Positions 1 through 8,290 of a DNA stretch of 64,000 bases are shown here, piece by piece; position 1 is the first letter of the stretch, and each line of letters starts with the position of its first letter. The notes under the pieces are model-generated. The model had not been told where the DNA came from. It searched no databases and was given only the letters and a program-made list of their open reading frames with translations. Made by a program: the position numbers and the translations under genes. This DNA is from Mucilaginibacter xinganensis (lineage in GTDB: Bacteria > Bacteroidota > Bacteroidia > Sphingobacteriales > Sphingobacteriaceae), in contig NZ_CP022743.1 in the NCBI RefSeq assembly GCF_002257585.1, positions 1,116,001-1,180,000 on the forward strand. Reading direction: 5' to 3'.

Positions 1-316
1 CGCAAGTGGCATAGGCACAACCTAACAGGTCGCTGTCAACACTGATGTACGATTTTGGGAACAGCTGGCTTATTGCATTAGTCACAATCTCATGCCGGTC
101 GGGGCTCGAACAGCCTGCGCCAAAAAAGTAGATCTCTTCGATATCCGCAGCAAAGGCTATCATATCTGCACCTTGCTCCTGTAATATCTTTACGATCTCT
201 TTTTCAGATAAAAAGTAAGGATTAAGTCCGGCCGTTCTAAATTGCTTTACTTCGCCGTCTTTAACGTGAAGTAACCAATCCGTCTTAGTCGACCCGCTAT
301 CAGCCACCAAAATCAT
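1..316 (-). CDS. N-acetylglucosamine kinase-like protein (BadF/BadG ATPase family), 5' part only
   Basis: Only the first 105 codons are in the window; the gene runs off the left edge. The protein opens MILVADSGSTKTDWLL, the glycine-rich phosphate-1 loop (DSGSTKTD) of the ASKHA kinase fold. In Bacteroidota this N-terminus is typical of the BadF/BadG/BcrA family proteins annotated as N-acetylglucosamine kinases, cytosolic enzymes that phosphorylate amino sugars, probably in cell-wall or chitin sugar recycling. A second conserved stretch, FFGAGCSSPDRH, lies near residue 70. Its ATG overlaps the TGA of the upstream response regulator gene as ATGA (313-316), so the two are likely translated together. 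The exact sugar substrate cannot be told from this fragment. Confidence 0.8.
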   Translation of the reverse strand, partial: MILVADSGSTKTDWLLHVKDGEVKQFRTAGLNPYFLSEKEIVKILQEQGADMIAFAADIEEIYFFGAGCSSPDRHEIVTNAISQLFPKSYISVDSDLLGCAYATC

Positions 317-702
317 GGACAAAGTTCTTCGAGTGCTTTTTGGGTGAGTGGTTTGTGAATAAACTGCGTAATATATTTATTATCACTTGATTTTCTCATA
401 TCCATGGGATCAAGGGAAGATGATAGCATGAATATTTTTATATCATCTTTGCTGATGTTTATCTTATCATATTCTTCCAAAAATTCAAAGCCGCTCATTT
501 GTGGCATTCTGACATCAAGGAAAATAACATCAGGTTTTACCAGGCCATCCCTCAAAGAGTCAATAGCTTCTGTTGCCGAGCGGACAACGATAATATTTTC
601 AGCAAAGTTACTGCCCTCTATAATTTTACGCGTAACGAAATTATCAATGTAATTATCGTCAATAAGCAAACAGGTTTTAAAGCAAATAGCCATTGAGTTC
701 AA
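313..702 (-). CDS. Single-domain (CheY-like) response regulator
   Basis: The 129 residues form one receiver domain with no output domain. Visible landmarks are the acidic pair D15-D16, phospho-acceptor D63 in IFLDVRMP, the switch serine in MLSSS (94-96) and K117 in HKPL. Such proteins act by protein contact or as phosphorelay intermediates. The gene overlaps the sugar kinase start by 4 bases and is divergent from a GAF-PAS sensor at 949, across about 245 bases of AT-rich DNA. The sensor lacks its own ATPase domain, so a phosphorelay or scaffold pairing is possible but unproven. Starting at Met4 instead of Met1 would not change the domain. Confidence 0.85.
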   Translation of the reverse strand: MNSMAICFKTCLLIDDNYIDNFVTRKIIEGSNFAENIIVVRSATEAIDSLRDGLVKPDVIFLDVRMPQMSGFEFLEEYDKINISKDDIKIFMLSSSLDPMDMRKSSDNKYITQFIHKPLTQKALEELCP

Positions 703-948
703 AAATAGCTTTTTAAACCAATTAAAAAATATAGTTGTAAAAAAATATTAGAATCAAATGCTTAATTAACAGTAAGAAGATTTTGGTTTTTATAAATAGA
801 ATACTTTCATAATTAATTGCTTATATCTTATCTTCATATATTAACATAATTAAATTTTACACTGTATTTATCAACCTTTGCAATATTTTTTTCGTATTAG
901 TTACAGAAGTTGTTTGTGCAATGATTATGCGTATTGATTTATAACCGG

Positions 949-2040
949 ATGCCTCAAAAGGAACTCGAAAGACTGCAAGCGGTGAACCGGTTTTTAAAAC
1001 TGGATTTCGTAAAAGAACGGGAATTGCAGGAAATTGTAATGTTGGCTGCTAAGATCTGCGGCACCCCTACTGCATTAATTACGCTTATTGATGAGGCTAC
1101 CCAATACATCAGGTTCAGCCAGACTTTTAATTATGAATCAACACAAAGAAAGGATGCCTTTTGCAACCATGTAATCGGGCAGGATTGTGTTATGGTAGTT
1201 CCTGATGCGCTGCTGGACAGAAGGTTTGAGCATAACCCCCTTGTAAATGAAGCACCCTTTATCAGGTTTTATGCCGGTGCTCCGTTAATTACGCAAGATG
1301 GTCACAAATTGGGTAGTTTATGTGTCATTAACCAGGTGCCGGGGCAGCTTAGTGAAAATCAACAACATATGTTGCAGGCGCTTGCCAGGCAGGTAATACA
1401 GCTAATGGAGTTTGATGCCAGCTTAACAATACTTAAAGAACAATTTGTTGAAGCCAAACGATTAGCAATTGAACTGCGGTCTTTTTTTGAAAGTTCCATA
1501 GATTGCCATTTACTCTTGGGCGAAAATTTTGAGATCATGGCTTTTAATAAGGCATGGGAGAGCCAAGTTAGAAAGGCCTGCCGATCGCATCCTGCTAAAG
1601 GTAAGTCTATGATAGATTATCTGGACGCCGAAAATTTGAGCTTGTTTTACAGAGATTATCGCAGGGCATTAAAAGGTACTGCTGTTTACGACGAAAGGAA
1701 CCTTAAACAAGATGGTAAAGACTGCTGGCAGATGGTGAAGTTTGAGCCTGCATTTGATGCTGACGGGAAAATTATTGGTGTATCTTTCAATTCTTCTGAT
1801 ATCACAAAAAAGGTTGAGCACCAACAGACCGTAATCAGCCAAAACGCACAACTTAATGAAATAGCCTTTATTCAATCTCATGAATTGCGGCGTCCGGTGG
1901 CATCTATAATGGGCTTGATGAAGCTCCTGAAGATGGATGGCCGGACCGATGATATAGAGGAGTGGCAATTACTGGAAGTAGCCGTGCAGGAGTTAGACGA
2001 TAAGATACGTATGATCGTAGAATTCGTTAACCCAGCTTAG
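949..2040 (+). CDS. GAF-PAS sensor with histidine-kinase dimerisation helix but no ATPase domain
   Basis: The ATG at 949 is preferred over a TTG five codons earlier. About residues 10-150 form a GAF domain (ALITLIDEATQYIRF, FYAGAPLITQDGHKLGSLCVI). About 175-285 form a PAS fold, and the end (about 295-363) is a HisKA-like helical hairpin with an H-box SHELRRPVA whose histidine is near residue 311. The protein stops right after the second helix, so the N, G1 and G2 boxes of a HATPase domain are absent. No such domain is encoded in the 40 bases before the convergent TolC gene. It cannot autophosphorylate alone. It may be a phosphotransfer or scaffold partner for the single-domain regulator at 313-702. 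Similar short GAF-PAS proteins are common in this family, so it need not be a broken gene. Confidence 0.8.
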   Translation: MPQKELERLQAVNRFLKLDFVKERELQEIVMLAAKICGTPTALITLIDEATQYIRFSQTFNYESTQRKDAFCNHVIGQDCVMVVPDALLDRRFEHNPLVNEAPFIRFYAGAPLITQDGHKLGSLCVINQVPGQLSENQQHMLQALARQVIQLMEFDASLTILKEQFVEAKRLAIELRSFFESSIDCHLLLGENFEIMAFNKAWESQVRKACRSHPAKGKSMIDYLDAENLSLFYRDYRRALKGTAVYDERNLKQDGKDCWQMVKFEPAFDADGKIIGVSFNSSDITKKVEHQQTVISQNAQLNEIAFIQSHELRRPVASIMGLMKLLKMDGRTDDIEEWQLLEVAVQELDDKIRMIVEFVNPA

Positions 2041-2080
2041 TTTAACTGGTTTGATTTAATTGAATTTAAACCGGATCTTT

Positions 2081-3400
2081 TTACTGAATATTTATACTTG
2101 CGGTAATTTCTTTCAACATTATTTCAGCGCTTTTTGACTGGTATTGCGCGGTAAAGAACTTGGATTGCGCATCAAGATAATTTCGCTGTGCCTCCCTTAT
2201 TTCAAGGGGGGTAATGTTTCCCAATTTATATTTCTCCAGTGAAATTTCCAGGTTGCGCCTCGCCACTTCTACATTTGACTCACCCAGTTTCATCAAATCG
2301 AGGCCTGATAAATAGCTTACATATAAATTACTGATCTGCGCCTGCACATCAAGCACCCGCTGCTTGTAATTGATGTTAGCATTGTCAATCCCGATACGGG
2401 CATTGCGCTCCAGCCTGTTCTGGTTAAAGCCGTTGAAAATGTTTATTGAAGCGGTGAGGCCATAGTTAAAACCCCTGGTGTTTTGTGCCAAAGTAAAACC
2501 GGCAGGTGTTTGACTATTGCTTATTGTATATCCTGATGTTAAAGCAACCTGCGGATAACGGGCTGCCCTAACCAGCTTTAGGTTGATTTCGGAAAGGCGC
2601 TTATTGATTTGTGCAGATAGAATAGCCGGATTTTGATTTTCCGCTTTTGATAGAATTTCACCTAACACCAGTTTATCGTCAACAATAATGGTGTCGCCAA
2701 CGGCAAAATCGGTTTGCAGGTTTCGCACCAATAACTGGTTAAGCTGGATCTTGGCCGATTTAAATTGCTGCACCTGGTTCAAATAGTTTGCGGTATCGGT
2801 ATTCAAATTTACCTGGGCATTCAGCACATCCAGTTTAGATGCCCGGCCAACCTGGAATTTGTCATTGGCATACCTCAATTGGGTTCTTGAAATAGCAATC
2901 GCACCCTTTAACGCCTTTAAACCTTCATTAAGGTTAATCAGGTTATAGTAGGTGCCTATTACATTGGCAAGGGTGTTTTGTATGGTGTCACGGGTTTGCA
3001 GTTCGCCCAATTGATTCAGCTGTTTCAATTCGTCATAATTGGCAAACATGGCGAAACCGTTAAAGATGGTCCAATTAAGGTTCGGGCCATAGGATGTTGA
3101 TGCATTGTGGGCACCGCTGATATTATTTACCGAGCCGTCACTGCGGGTCTGTTTTGTGTTCTGAATACTCCGAGTTGTCGTAAAATCGCCGGTTACCTGG
3201 GGCAAAAAGCCCGCATTCCCAATGGTTACATTATTTTGAGATATAACCGAGTTGTTTTTTGAGAGCAAAATATGATAATTGTTTTTCAACGCTATTTCAA
3301 CAGCATCTTTTAAGGTAAGCACTGTATCGGCCTGCGCCTTAACACCCGCAGTAAATGCTATGATGCAAAAAACAAGGCAGCTTAATTTTTTAATAGTCAT
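2081..3400 (-). CDS. TolC-family outer-membrane efflux channel (first RND operon)
   Basis: A 439-residue protein with a signal peptide (hydrophobic residues 8-20, cleavage likely after VKAQA) and two OEP repeats rich in Asn, Gln and Leu. Hallmarks are LKDAVEIALKNNYHILL near residue 29 and the LGNITPLEIREAQRNYLDAQ helix near the C-terminus. It forms the outer-membrane duct of a tripartite drug or solvent efflux pump. It is the last gene of a four-gene minus-strand operon (MarR regulator, adaptor, RND pump, TolC) with 6 bases between it and the pump gene. Length is normal for the family. Confidence 0.93.
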   Translation of the reverse strand: MTIKKLSCLVFCIIAFTAGVKAQADTVLTLKDAVEIALKNNYHILLSKNNSVISQNNVTIGNAGFLPQVTGDFTTTRSIQNTKQTRSDGSVNNISGAHNASTSYGPNLNWTIFNGFAMFANYDELKQLNQLGELQTRDTIQNTLANVIGTYYNLINLNEGLKALKGAIAISRTQLRYANDKFQVGRASKLDVLNAQVNLNTDTANYLNQVQQFKSAKIQLNQLLVRNLQTDFAVGDTIIVDDKLVLGEILSKAENQNPAILSAQINKRLSEINLKLVRAARYPQVALTSGYTISNSQTPAGFTLAQNTRGFNYGLTASINIFNGFNQNRLERNARIGIDNANINYKQRVLDVQAQISNLYVSYLSGLDLMKLGESNVEVARRNLEISLEKYKLGNITPLEIREAQRNYLDAQSKFFTAQYQSKSAEIMLKEITASINIQ

Positions 3401-3406
3401 AATCGC

Positions 3407-6400
3407 TTATTCCTTATCTAATTTATCTATCAGTTTTTGAGTTCTTGTCTTCTTTACCTTTTTCACGTCATCGGGATCTTCTGCATCCGGGTCCTTACGT
3501 GTTTTTGAAGCAAATATTAAATACATCATCGGGATAATGTACAGCGTTAACACCAGCGAGAACAATACCCCCCCCATAATAACAATTCCCAGTGATACGC
3601 GGCTTTTAGCGCCAGCACCCAGTGCAAAAGCAATTGGTACCGAACCAAGTACAACGGCTAAGCTGGTCATTAATATGGGGCGTAAACGTGCGGTTGCAGC
3701 TTCAACCACCGCCTCGTATTTAGCCAGGCCGTGTTCCATTTGCTGGTTAGCAAACTCCACAATTAAAATCCCGTTTTTGGTTACCAGCCCCACAAGGGTG
3801 ATCATCCCAATTTCGCTGAAGATATTGAGCGTTTGGTTAAACAGCCATAGCGAGAGGAATGCACCGGCGATGGCCAGCGGCACAGTAAGCATAACCACAA
3901 AGGGATCAACAAAGCTTTCAAACTGGGCAGCAAGTACCAGGTAAATCAACAACAGCGCAAATGCAAATGCAAAAAGAATGTTTGATCCGCTTTCGGCAGC
4001 ATCACGGGATGGTCCGCTTAAGGCGGTGCTAAAAGAATCGTCAAGCATTTCCTTCGCTATTCTGTTCATTTCTACAATCCCGTCACCTACGGTGCGTCCA
4101 GGGGCTAACCCGCAGGATATGGTGGCAGACTTGTACCTGTTAAAGTGATAAATAGCTGGAGGGGTTGCATCTTCGCTGGTTTTTACAACATTATCCAACT
4201 GGATGAGTGTGCCCTTTGCATTGCGTACGTACACGGTCTTAAGGTCTAGCGGTTGATCGCGGTTGGCACGGTTAACCTGCGCAATAACCTGGTATTGTTT
4301 ACCATTGATAAGGAAGTACGCTAAACGGCCATTACTATAGTAAAGCTGTAACGCGGTGGCAATGTCTGACACCGAAACACCAAGGTCTCTTGCCCTGTCA
4401 CGGTCTGTTGTTACCCGTAATTCGGGTTTGGTGAACTTTAAGTTGACGTCTGTTCCCTGGAAAACCGGGCTTTTGGATACCGCTGCAAAAAATTCCGGCA
4501 GTACCTTTCGGATCTTCTCAAAATCCTGGTTCTGGATCACGAACTGGACGGGCAACGATGTTTTTGACCCGCTACCACCACCGCTGATGGTTTGCTCCTG
4601 GATCACCAGCGCACGTGCATCAGGGAATTTACTTAATTTTTTACTTAAGTAATCTGCAATTTGCTGTTGCGTACGTGTACGCTCGTCGGGCGCCACCAGC
4701 CCTATTCGGCCAAAGCCCGAGTTGGCTGAGCCGCCGCCGCCGCTGCCGGGTGAGATCACTTCAAGATTTACGTTTTGCTCAGGAATGGAGTCGGCAACAA
4801 GGTCTGCTACTTTGTCCATATATCTCGTCATAAATTCATAACTGGCGCCTTCTGATCCGGTAACCGAATACCTTAGCAAACTGCGGTCATCTAACGGGGC
4901 AAGTTCAGTAGGGGTAACCTTGACCAACACAAAGGTGATCACCAATGAGGCTGCCAGGATGGCAAACGAAACCCATTTAACTTTCATAAACTTCACCAGC
5001 GTATCTTTATAGCTGCTGGTCATGTTCTCAAAGAAAGGCTCAGTTCTTTCGTAGAATTTTGATTTTTTTGAGTTTTTGCGGATCAACTTCACATTAAGCA
5101 TCGGTGTTAATGAAAGCGAAACAAATGCAGAGATCAGGACCGCTCCAGCAACCACTACGGCAAACTCGCGGAATAAGCGCCCGGTAAATCCCTGTAAAAA
5201 TATGATGGGTAAAAATACTGCGGCCAGCGTAACTGATGTGGAGATAACCGCGAAAAAGATCTCGGCCGATCCTTCAAATGCTGCCTTTCGGATGGGCATG
5301 CCCGATTCTACCTTTTTATAAATATTTTCCGTTACAACTATGCCGTCATCAACTACAAGCCCGGTCGCCAGTACTATTCCCAGCAGTGTCAGGATGTTTA
5401 TGGAGAACCCAAACACGTACATAATAAAGAAAGCACCTATCAATGAAACCGGAATATCAATGAGCGGGCGGAAGGCTATAAGCCAGTCGCGGAAGAAGAG
5501 GTAAATAATAATAACTACCAGCACGAAGGAAATAAGGAGTGTTTCCTGTACTTCGCTGATGGATTGATTAATAAATTTGGTATTGTCCAACGCAACTTTA
5601 AGAGTAATATCAGGCGGCAGGTCTTTTTGAATCTGTTTAAGCCTTACATAAAAATCTTTTGCAATTTGCACATAATTGGCACCTGGCTGCGGCACAATAG
5701 CCAGTCCTATCATGGGGATCCCGGCTTCCTTTAACGAGGTCTCTTCATTGGCAGAGCCCAATACAGCATAGCCCACATCGCTCAAATGTACAACGCGATT
5801 GCTGTCGGCGCGGATAATTAGGTTGTTAAAATCTTTCTCGGTCGATAGTTTTCCTACAGCTCTTATCACCACCTCGGTATTGTTGCCCTCAATTTTACCG
5901 GCAGGCAACTCTACGTTCTCAATATTAAGTGCGTTGCTGATATCGGAAGCTGTTAAGCCGTAAGAGGCAAGTTTGTTAGGATCTATCCAAAGACGCATGG
6001 CATATTGACGTTGCCCCTGGATGTTAATGGCACTTACCCCCGGAATGGTTTGCAGGCCCTCCTGTAATACGTTTTCTGCGTAATCATCAACCTGTGTAAT
6101 GTTTCTGGTATTGCTGCTTACGGTAAGCGTAATAATATTATCAGCGCTGGCATCGGCTTTTGTTACTACCGGCGGGGCATCAATGTCCTGCGGCAGCTGT
6201 CTTTGCGCCTGGCCAACCTTGTCACGAACATCATTAGCAGCCGTTTCAAGGTCAGCATCAAGGTCAAACTCCACTGTGATCTGGCTTGAACCTACTGAGC
6301 TGGTTGATGAGATGTTTCGGATTCCGGGAACACCATTTATGTTTTTTTCAAGGGGCTCAGTTATCTGCGACTCAATTACATCGGCGTTAGCGCCGGAATA

Positions 6401-6550
6401 GCTGGTAGTAACAGTGATGATGGGCGGATCCACGGAAGGGAAATCCCGCACACCCAGAAACTTGTAACCTATAACACCGAATACCACGATAACAACAGAC
6501 ATTACCGTTGCCAATACCGGCCTCTTTATACTTACTGACGATAAACTCAT
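3407..6550 (-). CDS. RND efflux pump inner-membrane permease (HAE1/AcrB type)
   Basis: At 1047 residues it has the full length of hydrophobe/amphiphile RND pumps. It begins with the typical MSLSSVSIKRPVLATVMSVV and has two halves, each with one helix, a large periplasmic loop and five to six helices. The proton-relay residues are present: the Asp pair in TM4 (GLVVDDGIVVTENI) and the Lys in TM10 (GLVTKNGILIVEF). It exports amphiphilic drugs, detergents or lipids using proton motive force, together with the adaptor (10 bases upstream) and the TolC protein (6 bases downstream). The C-terminal tail is Lys- and Asp-rich, which is common in Bacteroidota homologues. Substrate is not deducible. Confidence 0.95.
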   Translation of the reverse strand: MSLSSVSIKRPVLATVMSVVIVVFGVIGYKFLGVRDFPSVDPPIITVTTSYSGANADVIESQITEPLEKNINGVPGIRNISSTSSVGSSQITVEFDLDADLETAANDVRDKVGQAQRQLPQDIDAPPVVTKADASADNIITLTVSSNTRNITQVDDYAENVLQEGLQTIPGVSAINIQGQRQYAMRLWIDPNKLASYGLTASDISNALNIENVELPAGKIEGNNTEVVIRAVGKLSTEKDFNNLIIRADSNRVVHLSDVGYAVLGSANEETSLKEAGIPMIGLAIVPQPGANYVQIAKDFYVRLKQIQKDLPPDITLKVALDNTKFINQSISEVQETLLISFVLVVIIIYLFFRDWLIAFRPLIDIPVSLIGAFFIMYVFGFSINILTLLGIVLATGLVVDDGIVVTENIYKKVESGMPIRKAAFEGSAEIFFAVISTSVTLAAVFLPIIFLQGFTGRLFREFAVVVAGAVLISAFVSLSLTPMLNVKLIRKNSKKSKFYERTEPFFENMTSSYKDTLVKFMKVKWVSFAILAASLVITFVLVKVTPTELAPLDDRSLLRYSVTGSEGASYEFMTRYMDKVADLVADSIPEQNVNLEVISPGSGGGGSANSGFGRIGLVAPDERTRTQQQIADYLSKKLSKFPDARALVIQEQTISGGGSGSKTSLPVQFVIQNQDFEKIRKVLPEFFAAVSKSPVFQGTDVNLKFTKPELRVTTDRDRARDLGVSVSDIATALQLYYSNGRLAYFLINGKQYQVIAQVNRANRDQPLDLKTVYVRNAKGTLIQLDNVVKTSEDATPPAIYHFNRYKSATISCGLAPGRTVGDGIVEMNRIAKEMLDDSFSTALSGPSRDAAESGSNILFAFAFALLLIYLVLAAQFESFVDPFVVMLTVPLAIAGAFLSLWLFNQTLNIFSEIGMITLVGLVTKNGILIVEFANQQMEHGLAKYEAVVEAATARLRPILMTSLAVVLGSVPIAFALGAGAKSRVSLGIVIMGGVLFSLVLTLYIIPMMYLIFASKTRKDPDAEDPDDVKKVKKTRTQKLIDKLDKE

Positions 6551-6559
6551 AGAAATGGT

Positions 6560-7636
6560 TTACTTAATAACTTTTAAAATTTTTAAAGGAACCTTGTTGC
6601 GAATTTGGATGAGCCCGGAGACAATAAGGCTGTCGCCGGCTTTTAAGCCACTTATTATCTCAATCTTGGTGTCAGTGCGCAAATCTGTTTTTACGGTTTT
6701 GGATAAAGCAGTACCGTTATGGTACACAAATACTTTGCTGTCCTTCAAGTCTGGAATTACACATTGAGTAGGAACCATAATAGTTTTGGGGATCTGATCG
6801 AGCGTTAAGTTTATTTTTGCAAATGCCCCGGCTTTTAACAGATTGCCAGGGTTGGCTGACCTGGCACGAACTGTTATGGTACGTGAGCTCAGGTCAATTG
6901 CCGGTTCAATGGCATATACCTCGGCAGAAAATTTATTCCTGGCGCTTTCAATCGTAAAGTTGACTTTAGTGCCGGGTTTTATTAGCTGCTGGTACCTTTC
7001 AGGTACCGAAAAAGTAACTTTTGCCGGGTCGATATTCACCAACGTGGCAATGGATGTTGACGGGGACAGGTAACCGCCGGGACTGATGTTTCTTAAACCG
7101 ATGGTGCCCGAAAATGGTGCCCTTATTTCTGTTTTGGCTATTTGTGCCTTTAAAACATCGCTTTGAGCCTTTAACGTGTTTAATGATGTTAATGAGGTGT
7201 CGTACTCCTGCTGGCTGATGGCTTCTTTTTGCAATAGAATGCCATTACGGTATTCATTTTGTTTTGCCAGCGCAACCTGGTAATCATTCTGTTTTAGCGA
7301 GGCTACAATATCCTGGTTATAAACCTTAACCAAAAGCTGTCCCTTTTTTACATAACTGCCTTCATTAAAAAATATACCGGTAATGTTGCCTGCCGTTTCG
7401 CTGATCAGGTTTACCTTCTCATTAGCATCAATAGTTCCGGTTACGTCAATGGTGTTGTCAACCGCGGTATCTTTCACAATCATTACATTGACAGCTACCG
7501 GGCCATTTTGCCGCTTGGTACTTTTACTTGCATTTTGGGCCATGGCCTCTTTGCCTTTTGTACTGAAAAACTTATTGTAAATTAAAAAGCCAATAAGCAG
7601 CGCCAGCGCTATGTATATAATATACCTTGTTCTCAT
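6560..7636 (-). CDS. RND efflux periplasmic adaptor (membrane fusion protein)
   Basis: A 358-residue adaptor with an N-terminal membrane anchor (residues 5-22). The biotinyl-lipoyl-like half motifs are GSYVKKGQLLVKVYNQD and IRAPFSGTIGLRNISPGGYL, with a short alpha-hairpin between them (about 105-160), followed by beta-barrel and membrane-proximal domains. It links the RND permease to TolC. It sits between the MarR regulator gene (14 bases upstream) and the pump gene (10 bases downstream), all co-directional, so one transcript is expected. Confidence 0.93.
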   Translation of the reverse strand: MRTRYIIYIALALLIGFLIYNKFFSTKGKEAMAQNASKSTKRQNGPVAVNVMIVKDTAVDNTIDVTGTIDANEKVNLISETAGNITGIFFNEGSYVKKGQLLVKVYNQDIVASLKQNDYQVALAKQNEYRNGILLQKEAISQQEYDTSLTSLNTLKAQSDVLKAQIAKTEIRAPFSGTIGLRNISPGGYLSPSTSIATLVNIDPAKVTFSVPERYQQLIKPGTKVNFTIESARNKFSAEVYAIEPAIDLSSRTITVRARSANPGNLLKAGAFAKINLTLDQIPKTIMVPTQCVIPDLKDSKVFVYHNGTALSKTVKTDLRTDTKIEIISGLKAGDSLIVSGLIQIRNKVPLKILKVIK

Positions 7637-7650
7637 GTTATGAAAATCTG

Positions 7651-8115
7651 TTAGGGTTTTGTTTCGTTATTAGTTTCAGATACTGTTAATGGTTTAATAT
7701 TATCGCCCATTTTTAATAATACGCTGTTAAATATTTTCATTTCTTCGTCGCTGACGTGTGCTGATATACTGTTATTAAGTTCTTCAAAGGCTTCAATTAT
7801 TTTAGGTACCGCTTTTTTTGCTTTTTCGGTTACTTTCAATAAATGTTCGCGCCTGTCGGCCGGATTTACCTCTCGGTAAACAAATCCTTCGCTGCTTAGG
7901 GTATCAATAATATTTACAATTATTGATTTGTCTTTACCCAGTTCATTTGCCAGCGCCTTTTGGGTTAACTTGCCATCATGGTAGCAGATGTAAGTTAAAG
8001 CATAGTAATACCTGCTTATGCCCAGGTTCTCCACTTTCTTAGCTACCAGGTTTAAATAAGCCCTCCCCAGGTGATTCAACTTACGGGATATAGGTTCAAT
8101 CAATTTTACATCCAT
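7651..8115 (-). CDS. MarR-family transcriptional regulator of the efflux operon
   Basis: About 154 residues when started at the ATG of MDVKLIEPISRK. A TTG four codons upstream falls inside the likely promoter box. The winged helix is visible: LTQKALANELGKDKSIIVNIIDTL is the helix-turn-helix and GFVYREVNPADRREHLLKVT the wing with the conserved DRR. MarR proteins are dimeric repressors released by small phenolic or lipophilic ligands. As first gene of the operon with adaptor, RND pump and TolC, it most likely represses its own promoter. An inverted repeat just upstream is a candidate operator. Confidence 0.9.
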   Translation of the reverse strand: MDVKLIEPISRKLNHLGRAYLNLVAKKVENLGISRYYYALTYICYHDGKLTQKALANELGKDKSIIVNIIDTLSSEGFVYREVNPADRREHLLKVTEKAKKAVPKIIEAFEELNNSISAHVSDEEMKIFNSVLLKMGDNIKPLTVSETNNETKP

Positions 8116-8124
8116 ATTCAGTTG

Positions 8125-8132
8125 CAAAAGTA
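8125..8132 (-). promoter_or_regulatory. Candidate -7 promoter element (TACTTTTG) of the MarR-RND operon
   Basis: On the minus strand this reads TACTTTTG, a match to the Bacteroidota TAnnTTTG element. It lies only 9 bases before the chosen marR ATG, so the mRNA leader would be a few bases at most. No clean TTG at the usual -33 distance was seen, so confidence is limited. Confidence 0.35.
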
Positions 8133-8139
8133 ATTAGTT

Positions 8140-8157
8140 ACAACCCTTAATAGTTGT
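8140..8157. promoter_or_regulatory. Candidate MarR operator (inverted repeat ACAAC-N8-GTTGT)
   Basis: A short inverted repeat with 5-base arms and an 8-base centre, just upstream of the putative -7 box. Size and place suit a MarR dimer site, but arms this short occur by chance in AT-rich DNA. Confidence 0.25.
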
Positions 8158-8290
8158 GTGTATCAACCATTTTACAAGTAACAAATCTGTAACATGTTTT
8201 AAAAAATTATAAATTGCGCCTTTCAAAAACACATAGTAACTAAAGGCGTAACAACATTTATAAATCAGGCCCTTTAAAACCCACTTCTTA

